From JAHJUB01 sp041653615 [NCBI: Candidatus Ratteibacteria bacterium] (GTDB lineage: Bacteria; Ratteibacteria; UBA8468; MWAK01), in NCBI GenBank assembly GCA_041653615.1, contig JBAZEZ010000008.1, forward strand, positions 1-64,000: a DNA stretch of 64,000 nt, given 5' to 3'. This document shows positions 7,244 through 15,962 of this stretch, piece by piece. Position 1 is the stretch's first letter. Each line of letters starts with the position of its first letter. The notes beneath the pieces are model-generated. The model made no database searches and was not told where the DNA came from. It saw only the letters and a list, made by a program, of their open reading frames with translations. A program made the position numbers and the translations under genes.

Positions 7244-8742
7244 AATTTTCCTTCTTCAGGATTGCTGTTTTCCAGTTTAATCATAGCCGGCGGCAAAGGT
7301 TTTAATTGCTTTATTAACCGGAATATTTCATGGTATAAAGATTTATCCAATACAAACAAAAGGCCGGCATAGCTCACCGCACCGACAACGATGGTTGATA
7401 AAAGCGTAACCAGATCACTTATTCCCCAAGTATTTTCCAGAAAAACGCGCGTTGTGAATACAATTATTCCCATCCCTGCCGTTGCTAAAAATATTGATTT
7501 AAACTGCTTGAAAAAATAGCTAAATTTCAAATCGATTAGCTTGAATGGAATAGCAAAACTTGGGTATGCCAACAAAAACGAGGCTATGGCATAAGCAATG
7601 GTTACTCCTTCCACGTTTCCCCGGAGTCCGATAATGAAAGAGAAGGCGGTTACGACAGCGAAGATAATTCCTACATGAAATTGAATATCGGTGCGCCCTT
7701 GAGATTGGTAAATAGTTCCGTTTAGCGTACCGATGGATTGCATTAAACCCACCAAAGCAAGGATTTGAACTAAAAAAATTGACCGTTCCCATTGAGGGCC
7801 AAAAACCACCAAAATAAACTGATGCGCTAGCACCAAAAGTCCCGTCATTAATGGAAATGTCACCGTCGCGATATAACGAGTGGCTCTTGTGTAAGCATAG
7901 CGCACGCTGTTTTTATCGTCTTGAATGGTGGAAAGACCGGGGAACATAATCCGTCCGATGACTTGGGAAATGTTGCTTATGGGGAAGAGTAAAAGTTGAT
8001 AAGCTAAATTATAGAACCCTAAAGGCACGGAACCCAAGAACTTTCCGATGAGAAAGTTGTCAAGATTACGGTTAAAATAATTTACAAAATTAAATCCCGT
8101 GAGATTAAAACCAAACCTGAAGAGTTCTTTAGCTCGTTGCCGCTTAAATAAAATTCTTGGTCTCCAGCCGGAAAAGCTCCACAGGAAAATCACTGTTACA
8201 AGGCTGAAAATAACCTGTTGCCAGACAAGACTCCATACTCCAAAGCCGGAAAAAGCCAAAATAACCGCCGCCGTTCCGGAAATTACAACCGCCAATATTT
8301 CAACAATTGCTAACGGCCTAAAATTTAGTTCCTTGGTAAACAAAGCGGTTTGGACGATGCCGAAGGAAGAGATGAAAAAAGTCGAACTTAAGACCACGAC
8401 AATGAGAATTAGCCTGTCTTCACCGTAAAAATAAGCAATTGCCGGGGCTAAAGCGGCCAACAGGAAAGCTAAGAGGAATCCTACTGATATATTTATCCAG
8501 AAACAGGAAGACAGGTGCTCTTCGGTGAGTCCTTTACGTTGTACCAGCGCCGCCGCTAATCCAAAATCACTGAATATCGCCACGAGGTTTGTGAACACAA
8601 TTACCATGGCAAGCAATCCAAAAACATTCGGGGTAAGCAACCGCGCTAAAATTGCCGTAATCCCCAATTGAAACAGCAAGCGGATGATACGTGATGTTCC
8701 GGACCAGCCGACACCCTGAACGGTTTTTGTTGTCAGGTTCAT
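7240..8742 (-). CDS. Oligosaccharide flippase, Wzx/PST family
   Basis: A 500-residue integral membrane protein with about 12-14 hydrophobic segments. It starts MNLTTKTVQGVGWSGTSRII, a typical PST/MVF polysaccharide transporter N-terminus, followed by LARLLTPNVFGLLAMVIVF and later FNFVNYFNRNLDNFLIG and GFYNLAYQLLLFPI. Such proteins move undecaprenyl-linked sugar units across the inner membrane for polymerisation. A Wzy-like polymerase at 15955-17232 and an initiating sugar transferase at 12093-13430 would complete this pathway. The locus also encodes an ABC exporter, so the route actually used is ambiguous. No gene symbol is given because the glycan is unknown. Confidence 0.9.
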   Translation of the reverse strand: MNLTTKTVQGVGWSGTSRIIRLLFQLGITAILARLLTPNVFGLLAMVIVFTNLVAIFSDFGLAAALVQRKGLTEEHLSSCFWINISVGFLLAFLLAALAPAIAYFYGEDRLILIVVVLSSTFFISSFGIVQTALFTKELNFRPLAIVEILAVVISGTAAVILAFSGFGVWSLVWQQVIFSLVTVIFLWSFSGWRPRILFKRQRAKELFRFGFNLTGFNFVNYFNRNLDNFLIGKFLGSVPLGFYNLAYQLLLFPISNISQVIGRIMFPGLSTIQDDKNSVRYAYTRATRYIATVTFPLMTGLLVLAHQFILVVFGPQWERSIFLVQILALVGLMQSIGTLNGTIYQSQGRTDIQFHVGIIFAVVTAFSFIIGLRGNVEGVTIAYAIASFLLAYPSFAIPFKLIDLKFSYFFKQFKSIFLATAGMGIIVFTTRVFLENTWGISDLVTLLSTIVVGAVSYAGLLFVLDKSLYHEIFRLIKQLKPLPPAMIKLENSNPEEGKL

Positions 8743-8750
8743 GCTGTATT

Positions 8751-9482
8751 TTAAACGTTAACCCATTTCAGGAATGAATAAAAAGGTTCCTTTACGTTTA
8801 CGTCTTTATTGGAGCAGATAAACAAATACCGATAATATCTTCCCCAAAGTTTTGAAGCGCCTATTAATTTTACATTTTTATAGGTTGTGTTATTTTTTAA
8901 CAAATAATTGACGTACGCGAGATGGTTTTTTTTCTTTGTTTCTATTGCTGATTTGCCGGAGTTGCAACCTAATTCAAAAAACAAAACGTCTGTATGCTTC
9001 GAGGTTTCCAGTAAAATATTTTTGGCGTAGGCGAGTTTGTTGTTTTCTTCAGATATCCACTGGAAAACACTCAGCATAAATCCGTAATCATAATGTTTGT
9101 TGTCCAGAAACCCCGCGGATATTGGGTTGTTGATAAAATTAATATTCGAAATGCCATAAATCGCGCAGAGTTTTCGACACAATTCATAGTACCTGATTGA
9201 TGGCTCTAAAGCATCTACGACAGCATTTTTTTCTGCGGCCGCGAACGAAAAAAACCCTGCGTTTGAACCAACATCAAGGATTCTTTTATTAGATAAGTCT
9301 CCGTCAACGTATTTAAATATCAAATTAAATTTTTTATGGAAATTATCTCTGTTTAAACTTGTTTTAATATTTTTAAAATCGTCAAAGTAAATCGGCTGAT
9401 ATACCGGCGCGCCTGATTCTATCGGATTATTTATTAAATCCGCTTTCAATGATTCTATCAGTTTCTTTTTTTCTGTGTTCAT
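8751..9482 (-). CDS. SAM-dependent methyltransferase
   Basis: The open frame reaches back to 9527, but ATG 9482 is preferred. It has an AGGAAGG ribosome site just upstream and gives a shorter overlap with the previous gene. The 243-residue product has the class I methyltransferase motif I (RILDVGSNAGFFSFAAAE) near residue 80, followed by VVDALEPSIRYYELC, which fits motif II. Its target is not evident. Given its place among sugar genes it probably methylates a sugar or an end group of the polysaccharide. The gene is A+T-rich like its neighbours. It overlaps the 3' end of the ParB-like gene by about 56 bp in another frame, which is unusually long. Confidence 0.78.
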   Translation of the reverse strand: MNTEKKKLIESLKADLINNPIESGAPVYQPIYFDDFKNIKTSLNRDNFHKKFNLIFKYVDGDLSNKRILDVGSNAGFFSFAAAEKNAVVDALEPSIRYYELCRKLCAIYGISNINFINNPISAGFLDNKHYDYGFMLSVFQWISEENNKLAYAKNILLETSKHTDVLFFELGCNSGKSAIETKKKNHLAYVNYLLKNNTTYKNVKLIGASKLWGRYYRYLFICSNKDVNVKEPFYSFLKWVNV

Positions 9483-10092
9483 GCGCCTTCCTGAAAAAAT
9501 CATTATGTTTTCCGAAGTTTTTATCATTTTTTATTCTTTTTTCAAATATCCACCTGAAGTAAGTATCGAAATATAGATTCGGAATCACATCGAATCGTAG
9601 GTTGTGATAATTAAAGTAATATGCCATCGCTAAAGAATGCTTACCATCGGCAACTGTATAAAATTTATCATAAACTAAACAAACTTTTATTGAGATTTTT
9701 TCACCTTTTTTTATGGCATTTAATCTTTTCCGATAAACCATTTTTAGGTTTTCGGGTAATATTTTCCCCTTATTTCGAAAATCCAAGGTTCCGCTTCGCG
9801 TTCTCTTTACATAATCGCAGTCATCCAAAGGTAAGTTATTATCCAAATATTTAATCAATTCATAGTGCGGCCATTCGCTGATGTTTCTGCCTACGGAAGT
9901 GTATTTATCTTTTAAAAAATCAGGAGGGTAGATAAATTGTTTAAATTCCAAATCAGTTACGCTCTTGATAATAATATCATTAAAATACTCCGAATTCGTT
10001 ATTTGGTTTATGGGCTTGATTCCCACTTTTGTTTTGATAAGCTTTGTACAGAAAAATTTCCGGAATAGTTTATCCGCGAAAAAAGAAATCAT
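9427..10092 (-). CDS. Hypothetical protein with ParB/Srx-like motif
   Basis: The 221-residue, lysine-rich, A+T-rich gene has no clear family. The segment KVCLVYDKFYTVADGKHSLA near residues 136-155 resembles the ParB/sulfiredoxin-like fold, where a strand is followed by DGxHR. That would suggest a nucleotide-binding or kinase-like activity rather than DNA partitioning. There is no helix-turn-helix and no ParA neighbour. It lies inside the polysaccharide locus between a methyltransferase and an acetyltransferase, so a role in making or adding a glycan modification is an inference. Its 3' end overlaps the following methyltransferase gene. Confidence 0.6.
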   Translation of the reverse strand: MISFFADKLFRKFFCTKLIKTKVGIKPINQITNSEYFNDIIIKSVTDLEFKQFIYPPDFLKDKYTSVGRNISEWPHYELIKYLDNNLPLDDCDYVKRTRSGTLDFRNKGKILPENLKMVYRKRLNAIKKGEKISIKVCLVYDKFYTVADGKHSLAMAYYFNYHNLRFDVIPNLYFDTYFRWIFEKRIKNDKNFGKHNDFFRKAHEHRKKETDRIIESGFNK

Positions 10093-10141
10093 TTATCTCC
10101 CCCGGCTATTTTATAGACAGGCCAATTCTTGGATAGCGACT

Positions 10142-10750
10142 TCATTTTTTTATCGAATCAGTGCTCCTGTGAATTTTTAAAAATTGACTTCCAAGAGCTC
10201 GAATCAACCTTTTTGGAAGTTCCGAAAATCTTTTCGACGGTCTCGAAGGCGTCGAATAATTTACTTTTTTTATCTCTTTCCATGTGGTTGCCCCCCATCT
10301 GATGTATATCTCAGGCAATAGGTATCTATCGGTATTGATTATTACTCCCTGGAGACCCCATGATTTTACTCGGCGCATGGTTTCCTTGAACAAGATACGG
10401 TGCAGCCCTCTTCCCTTGAATTCCGGGTCCGTAAAGAGGTAATGTGTTTGTCCCCAGCCATTTTCGCCAAATTCATTTTGATCGCAAAAGTATAGTCCGC
10501 TTACAAGCTTTTCTTGATATAGAATATAAATAGGAGAGTTAATTTTCCAACCGTTCAAGTTACCGTAATATGGCGCCATCCAATTGCGGAAATAGAGTTT
10601 GAGTAGTTTTTTTTCCTCGTTTCTGATTTTTTTTCGAACTTCAGGTCCCGCGATTCGAAAGCCTGATTTTAAAGTGCTCGCCGTGTCCGCGTACTTATTT
10701 AGAGGCAACTTCAATATTACATATTTATCGAGTTCATCCCCAAATTTCAT
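10142..10750 (-). CDS. GNAT-family acetyltransferase
   Basis: The 202-residue product carries the GNAT acetyl-CoA binding pattern: YLFTDPEFKGRGLHRILF near residues 104-121 (strand 4, then the R/K-G-x-G-x loop and helix 3) and a later strand GVIINTDRYLLPEIYIRWG. It probably acetylates an amino group of a sugar nucleotide. The next gene upstream is a sugar aminotransferase (DegT family), a pairing typical of N-acylated amino-sugar synthesis. The two genes are about 13 bp apart and share direction, consistent with one operon. Confidence 0.75.
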   Translation of the reverse strand: MKFGDELDKYVILKLPLNKYADTASTLKSGFRIAGPEVRKKIRNEEKKLLKLYFRNWMAPYYGNLNGWKINSPIYILYQEKLVSGLYFCDQNEFGENGWGQTHYLFTDPEFKGRGLHRILFKETMRRVKSWGLQGVIINTDRYLLPEIYIRWGATTWKEIKKVNYSTPSRPSKRFSELPKRLIRALGSQFLKIHRSTDSIKK

Positions 10751-10763
10751 TAATACACTCCGT

Positions 10764-11927
10764 TTATTTATTTACATTATATTTCATAATTTCTCTTACC
10801 GCTTCTATCACATCCTTCACGTCTTTATCGGTCAGTTTTGCCGAAAGAGGCAGAGATACGGTCCGATCCGAAATCCACTCTGTGTTCGGGAAATCCCCTC
10901 TTTTGTATCCAAGAGTTTTTTGGTAGTAAGGATGTAAATGCAGGGCGATATAATGCACGCCTACGCCGATGTTGCGTTGGGTCATTTTATCCAAGAATTC
11001 ATCCCTCGTCATCTTTAGATTATCCGTATCAAGCAATAAGGTATACAAATGATATCCATGTTTTGTGTCGGGTTCTACCGGAGCTGGTGTGAATACCGGT
11101 AAATCCGGAAAAGTTTCATTATAAACATTCCAGATTTCCTGACGTCTTTGCCAATGCTTGTCAATTCTTGGCAGCTGATGAATGCCTATTGCTGCTTGGA
11201 TATCCATCATATTATATTTATATCCGGCGTAAAGAACCTGGTAATGTTTATACCCGGAGTCGCCAAATCTGCCCCAGGCATCTTCGCTCATTCCGTGCAA
11301 AGCCATTATTTTTATCATGTTGGCGCAATCTTCGTTATTAGTGATAGCCATTCCGCCTTCGCCCGTTACGATATTTTTGGTTACATAAAAACTGAAACAT
11401 CCTAAATCCCCGAAGGTTCCGGATTTTTTTCCATGATATTCTGTTTCAATGGCATGAGCGCAATCTTCTATTATTTTTAAGTCATGACTCCGGGCAATTT
11501 CCATAATCGCGTCCATATTACAGGCCCGACCGGCAAAATGAACCGGAATAAGCGCTTTTGTTTTAGAAGTAATTTTTTTCTTGATATCCTCCGGGTCAAT
11601 ATTCATTGACTCTTTTTTGCAATCTGCGAAAACAGGAATTCCGCCGGCATGAATGACGGCGCTGGCAGTGGAGGTAAAAGTCATCGCTGGAACGATGACT
11701 TCATCTCCCGGTTTTATGCCGATTGCAAGCATGGCAAGATGTAGCGCGGCCGTACCGGAATTTAACGCCATGGCATATTTACTGTCTTTATATTTTTTAA
11801 ACATTTCCTCAAATGTGTGTGCTTTTGGTCCGGTTCCGGGCCAGCTTGATTTTAACGAGGCAACCACTTCGTTTATTTCCGGCTGCTCAATCAGCGGGCT
11901 TCCAAATATCAAGAAATCTTTTCTCAT
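10764..11927 (-). CDS. DegT/DnrJ/EryC1/StrS sugar aminotransferase
   Basis: This 387-residue PLP enzyme of the sugar 3- or 4-aminotransferase family shows GTAALHLAMLAIGIKPGDEVIVPAMT split over residues 59-85, KALIPVHFAGRACNMD near 124, VIEDCAHAIETEYHG-type sequence, and SFYVTKNIVTGEGGM, whose lysine forms the Schiff base with PLP. It converts a 4-keto (or 3-keto) sugar nucleotide to an amino sugar, probably then acetylated by the neighbouring GNAT protein. A second enzyme of this family lies at 20541-21656 and a third at 52639-53757, so their substrates are likely different. Confidence 0.92.
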   Translation of the reverse strand: MRKDFLIFGSPLIEQPEINEVVASLKSSWPGTGPKAHTFEEMFKKYKDSKYAMALNSGTAALHLAMLAIGIKPGDEVIVPAMTFTSTASAVIHAGGIPVFADCKKESMNIDPEDIKKKITSKTKALIPVHFAGRACNMDAIMEIARSHDLKIIEDCAHAIETEYHGKKSGTFGDLGCFSFYVTKNIVTGEGGMAITNNEDCANMIKIMALHGMSEDAWGRFGDSGYKHYQVLYAGYKYNMMDIQAAIGIHQLPRIDKHWQRRQEIWNVYNETFPDLPVFTPAPVEPDTKHGYHLYTLLLDTDNLKMTRDEFLDKMTQRNIGVGVHYIALHLHPYYQKTLGYKRGDFPNTEWISDRTVSLPLSAKLTDKDVKDVIEAVREIMKYNVNK

Positions 11928-12092
11928 GGGTTTAAGTTTTTTACGAAAAATGCCGTATTGACCTACGCGTTATTTTTAACAACTACCAGGGACAATGGAA
12001 ATCGACGGTAGGTTAGCAATTATGGCGAATGTTTGCTCCTAACTACCGGATTCTTTAAAAACAGGAATAGCCGCAAACTCTATCCGGCGTGT

Positions 12093-13430
12093 TTATTGGC
12101 CGGAAGCGGTCAAGACGGTGCGAAAGGTTTTCAAAAGGATTAGCATGTCAAGCCAGGGGGAAGCATTCTTATAGTAATAAAGGTCATACTGGAGTTTTCT
12201 TTTGCTGTCTTCGGGAGAGGACGCGGTATAGGGATAATGTATCTGCGCCCAGCCGGTAAGACCGGGTTGCAGGAGAAGCCGTTCTCCGTAGAAGGGAATA
12301 TTCAGGGCAAGTTCTTCCGCCAGTTCTTGTTGTTCGTATGGCCTGGGGCCGACCAAACTCATGTTACCCCGCAAGATGTTGAATAACTGGGGGAATTCGT
12401 CAATGCGCAAGCGCCGTAAGATTTTACCGACCATGGTAACGCGTGGGTCGTTCTTTTCTGCCCGGACTGCCTGGTTCTTTTTTTCAGCGTTATTGGTCAT
12501 CGTGCGTAATTTGATGATGAAGAACGTTTTCCCGTTGCGGCCGACGCGTTCTTGTTTATAAAATACCGGACCCCGGGAATTAAGTTTTATGGCAATGGCC
12601 AGAAAAGGGAAAAAAGGAAGAAAAACGAGTAGGCCAACCAGAGAAACGACAATGTCCTGGAGTCGTTTGATTTTGTGGATGTGAAAAAGAGAGCAGGCAA
12701 GCGCGGCGGAAAAAAGCCACTGTTCGGTAAGGTAATCAACCGGAATCTGGTTGGTCAGTTCCCCGTAAAGAAAGAGCGGGTCGCAAATCTCCAGACCGTT
12801 AAAATGGCTTTTGCGTAAGGCGCGGGCAGCTTCTGATTGAATGGGGCCGGCGGGTAAAACGAGCCCGTCAACGTTTTCCGGGTAAAGATTGGATAGTTCG
12901 GAGGATTTGACTACCTGGGCAACCGCGTAACCGGAATACGGGTTGGAGTTGACTAGATTAATCAATTCCCGATGCAGGGGGTCTTCGGAGATGAATGCCA
13001 GCCGGAAGAAAGAGGTTGAACCTAAGAATATTTTTCCGTAAAAATAGGTAAAAATGGAGCCGAATAAAATTGTAAAAAATGCCGTTAAAAAAAGAACAAT
13101 TCTCCCCGGGGCCATCAATCTGGAGTAAGAGATAACGATGGTTAAAATTACGGCGACGGCGGTTGCCCACAAAAAACACAGAATGATATTTTCTATGTTT
13201 CGATTTTTTTTTATTTCATAAAGTCCGGTGACGTAGAAAGCAGGCAGGCAAAAGAAAGCAAAAAGGAAAAACGCGCCGTAATGTTTTTTGAGGTGAATTG
13301 CTATTTCGTCAGCCGGGAAACGGAGATGTAACGCCAACAATATAGCCAGAATTAAGGCAAGAAGATGCAGAAGGAGGAGTATAACCTTCCACCCTAAAGT
13401 TAGGTTACGGTGTTCGGCGATTATGCGCAT
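12093..13430 (-). CDS. Polyprenyl-phosphate sugar-phosphotransferase (initiating transferase)
   Basis: This 445-residue protein has four N-terminal membrane helices, a variable middle, one more helix (DIVVSLVGLLVFLPFFPFLA) near residue 258 and a C-terminal catalytic domain. The catalytic signature is FYKQERVGRNGKTFFIIKLR followed by RLRIDEFPQLFNILRGNMSL and VGPRPYEQQE. This is the WcaJ/WbaP-type enzyme that transfers a sugar-phosphate from a nucleotide sugar to undecaprenyl phosphate, starting each repeat unit. It lies in the middle of the minus-strand locus. The 165 bp upstream of the next gene (11928-12092) hold no gene. Confidence 0.93.
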   Translation of the reverse strand: MRIIAEHRNLTLGWKVILLLLHLLALILAILLALHLRFPADEIAIHLKKHYGAFFLFAFFCLPAFYVTGLYEIKKNRNIENIILCFLWATAVAVILTIVISYSRLMAPGRIVLFLTAFFTILFGSIFTYFYGKIFLGSTSFFRLAFISEDPLHRELINLVNSNPYSGYAVAQVVKSSELSNLYPENVDGLVLPAGPIQSEAARALRKSHFNGLEICDPLFLYGELTNQIPVDYLTEQWLFSAALACSLFHIHKIKRLQDIVVSLVGLLVFLPFFPFLAIAIKLNSRGPVFYKQERVGRNGKTFFIIKLRTMTNNAEKKNQAVRAEKNDPRVTMVGKILRRLRIDEFPQLFNILRGNMSLVGPRPYEQQELAEELALNIPFYGERLLLQPGLTGWAQIHYPYTASSPEDSKRKLQYDLYYYKNASPWLDMLILLKTFRTVLTASGQ

Positions 13431-13448
13431 AATCGAACCTGTTTTATT

Positions 13449-14273
13449 TTAGAATAGGTTTAAGGAGATTTTTTCCAGCGTTTCTTTATTTATTCTCTCT
13501 TTTTCTTTATCAAAAAACCATCCCCATTTGTTAAAATACCGGATAGCAGATACGATATGATGCTTTAAAAGTTTGAAATTTTTATATGACCCTTTTTCAA
13601 ATCCGTGATAAATAAAAACCTCGGGATAATATACGGTTCGGTAATATCTATGAATCCTTCTCGACAAATCAACATCTTCAAAATACAGGAAAAATCTTTC
13701 ATCAAAAAGACCTGCTTTTTCAAAAACCGCTGTTCTGATAAACATAAAACAACCGGATAAATACGGTACTTCCATTATTTTATCATATTTGGTAAATCTC
13801 AACTCGTAAGCCTCGTTTCTTTTTTCGACGGATTTTTTTATCGGCACAAACCTTCTTGATATTACATCAACCGGAGCGGGAAGGAGTTTGCAAAGATATT
13901 GGATAGAACCATCCGGATATAAAATTTTAGGCATCAGAATCCCGACATCGGGATTTTTTTCCATAAATTCATAAATATTTTCAATGACCCGCGGCTCGAA
14001 ACATACATCCGGATTTAAAACAAGATGATATTTTATTCCATCCTCAATCGTTTTTCTGACAGCAATATTATGCGCTTTTCCGTATCCAAGATTTCTGTTA
14101 TTAAAAATATATACTATACTATCGCTTATTTCGGCGAAGGTTTTGAGATTATCCGCGGGTGAATTGTCCACAATAAAAATTTTCTTTACCAGGTTGCTCT
14201 TGGCGCAATTTGCGATTGCTTTTTTTAGGACCGCCTCGTCCGTTTTATAAGTAACGATTGATATGCTAGTCAT
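13449..14273 (-). CDS. Family 2 glycosyltransferase (rhamnosyltransferase-like)
   Basis: The 274-residue GT2 enzyme begins MTSISIVTYKTDEAVLKKAI and contains IFIVDNSPADNLK, NNRNLGYGKAHNIAVR and YHLVLNPDVCFEP. These are the pattern of the GT2 branch that includes rhamnosyltransferases such as WbbL. The later PYLSGCFMFIRTAVFEKAGL and DERFFLYFEDVDLSRR are also typical of that branch. It would extend the repeat unit at the inner membrane. It overlaps the next gene upstream by 8 bp. Confidence 0.9.
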   Translation of the reverse strand: MTSISIVTYKTDEAVLKKAIANCAKSNLVKKIFIVDNSPADNLKTFAEISDSIVYIFNNRNLGYGKAHNIAVRKTIEDGIKYHLVLNPDVCFEPRVIENIYEFMEKNPDVGILMPKILYPDGSIQYLCKLLPAPVDVISRRFVPIKKSVEKRNEAYELRFTKYDKIMEVPYLSGCFMFIRTAVFEKAGLFDERFFLYFEDVDLSRRIHRYYRTVYYPEVFIYHGFEKGSYKNFKLLKHHIVSAIRYFNKWGWFFDKEKERINKETLEKISLNLF

Positions 14274-15378
14274 TTTTTTGGTGTCCGACCAGATAGTTTA
14301 TTAATTCTTTCCAACTTTTTACATATGGTTCCCGTATTTTTTTTGATTTGATAGTTCCGAAGGTTCCTTTGATTGCTTTTTCCATGGCATTGGCTAATCC
14401 CCGCGGAGATGACGGGTCAAAAAATAGAACTTTTTCATAATCTCCGATTGTTTCGTAAGCATAAGGAAGGTCGGGAACAATTATCGGCTTTTTAAATATC
14501 TTTATTTCCGAAATCGGCAAACCCCAGGTTTCTAATTTTGACGGGAAAAGAAGACAATCACAAAGTGAATAGTATTCAAATACCGTATCTCGCGTTTGCA
14601 ATCCGATAAAATCGATATTTTTAAGTTTACCGTATTTATTAAAGACATATTTGGCGTAGCGGTTTTCGTTGCCGTCAATCGTCAGGTAAATTTTAAAATT
14701 AGTTAAACCTTTCCGGAGCAGGATTTTGGAAGCTTCGCCTATTATTTCAAAATTTTTAAAAACTCTGGGCAAAGCCGGATAAAAAAATACATAATTTGCT
14801 TTTGCGGAGTTTATGGATAACGGCGTTTTATCTTGAAAATCTACCGCCGGGTTTGGAACGGCTGCTATAATCTTATCTTTTGGAATTTTGAAAAGTTCAA
14901 CCATTTGTTGCCTAATCCAATCCTGTTGCACGATTACGTAATTATTTTTCGTGACGTTTATTTTATAAATATATTTATAAAAAATCGTAAAAAGGAAAAA
15001 TTTAGGGTCTAAAACTAGTTCTTTAAGCGTGCAACGATAAAAAGGAGAGGGGTTATGGCAATAAACAGCCTGAATGGTTGATTGTACGTTGGGGGTTATG
15101 TCATGCAACGATATCCACAGGTAAGGGTTGAGTTTTCGGGATAGTTTTTTAAAATAAAAATACTCGTAGTAGAATCTCTTAAAATAATTTCCCGCGGAAT
15201 CGTTAAACTCCAAAAATTTTATCTTTTTGTATTTTTCGAATAAAACAGCGGAATGTACCAACGCGATGATTTCATATTTGTCGGAGTAGTCTGATTCCAG
15301 TATCTTTAAAATATCGTGATATATCGCCAGCGGTCCTCCGGAATGAAAATTGATGCCGGAGATGACAATTTTTTTCAT
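14266..15378 (-). CDS. Family 4 glycosyltransferase
   Basis: The frame is open from 15390, but the ATG at 15378 overlaps the stop of the upstream acyltransferase gene as ATGA and gives MKKIVISGINFHSGGPLAIY, so it is preferred. The ~370-residue protein has the GT-B layout. Near the C-terminus LLFPSKLETWGLPISEIKI and KPIIVPDLPYAYETIGDYEK give the donor-binding E-x7-E-like region. It contains HDITPNVQSTIQAVYCHNPS in the acceptor lobe. It belongs to the polysaccharide locus; linkage and sugar are unknown. Confidence 0.88.
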   Translation of the reverse strand: MKKIVISGINFHSGGPLAIYHDILKILESDYSDKYEIIALVHSAVLFEKYKKIKFLEFNDSAGNYFKRFYYEYFYFKKLSRKLNPYLWISLHDITPNVQSTIQAVYCHNPSPFYRCTLKELVLDPKFFLFTIFYKYIYKINVTKNNYVIVQQDWIRQQMVELFKIPKDKIIAAVPNPAVDFQDKTPLSINSAKANYVFFYPALPRVFKNFEIIGEASKILLRKGLTNFKIYLTIDGNENRYAKYVFNKYGKLKNIDFIGLQTRDTVFEYYSLCDCLLFPSKLETWGLPISEIKIFKKPIIVPDLPYAYETIGDYEKVLFFDPSSPRGLANAMEKAIKGTFGTIKSKKIREPYVKSWKELINYLVGHQKND

Positions 15379-15962
15379 GCTGCCGCCCACTCTTTTTTCA
15401 GGAAATCAAATTTCTTAATGACTTTCGCGGGGGAACCGGCCGCGATGGAATAAGGAGGGATGTTTTTTGTCACGACAGACATGGCGCCGACGATTGATCC
15501 TTTTCCGATGGTTACGCCGGGTAAAATAGAAACACATTCGCCAATCCACACGTTATCCTCAATGATGACAGGCTTGCCGGAGAGTTCCCTTAACGCCGGA
15601 GGCGTGTCCGGATGAGAGTGAATTTCGTGATAACCGTATGAGCCATGGTTGTGGTCCGCGATAAAGACTTTGCCCGCGATGAGAACATTATTTCCGATAC
15701 GGATACTGTCGATTGCGCCGATATGAACATAATCATTAATTTGTACGTTATTTCCGAATTGAATACAAACCTTGGGTGATTTAGGAAAAGCATCAAGTCT
15801 GCATCCTACTCCGGTAGTTAATTTATAGCCAAGGTTTATATGTTTTTTCCCGCGAATATAAAAAGGGCGCCGGATTAAGCGGGACGTCGGGAAAAACAGT
15901 TTTGTGTATAAAATATTTACCGCGAGTTGAATAGTTCCCCATAAACCGTATTTGTTAAGCAT
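15375..15962 (-). CDS. Left-handed beta-helix acyltransferase (WbbJ/Vat type)
   Basis: The open frame extends to 16037, but ATG 15962 overlaps the stop of the polymerase gene and has GGAG eight bases upstream, so it is preferred; this gives 195 residues. The product shows hexapeptide-repeat turns (VQINDYVHIGAIDSIRIGNN, KPVIIEDNVWIGECVSILPG, VTIGKGSIVGAMSVVTKNIP) and the C-terminal PPYSIAAGSPAKVIKKF ending of trimeric acetyltransferases. The AADHNHGSYG-like segment IADHNHGSYGYHEI carries the catalytic His. It should O- or N-acetylate a sugar of the repeat unit using acetyl-CoA. Confidence 0.92.
   Translation of the reverse strand: MLNKYGLWGTIQLAVNILYTKLFFPTSRLIRRPFYIRGKKHINLGYKLTTGVGCRLDAFPKSPKVCIQFGNNVQINDYVHIGAIDSIRIGNNVLIAGKVFIADHNHGSYGYHEIHSHPDTPPALRELSGKPVIIEDNVWIGECVSILPGVTIGKGSIVGAMSVVTKNIPPYSIAAGSPAKVIKKFDFLKKEWAAA

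Noticed and set aside
11928-12092. Hidden gene in the 165-bp gap before the DegT gene
   Set aside because: No open frame with a start and ribosome site on either strand; it is probably only spacer or a promoter.
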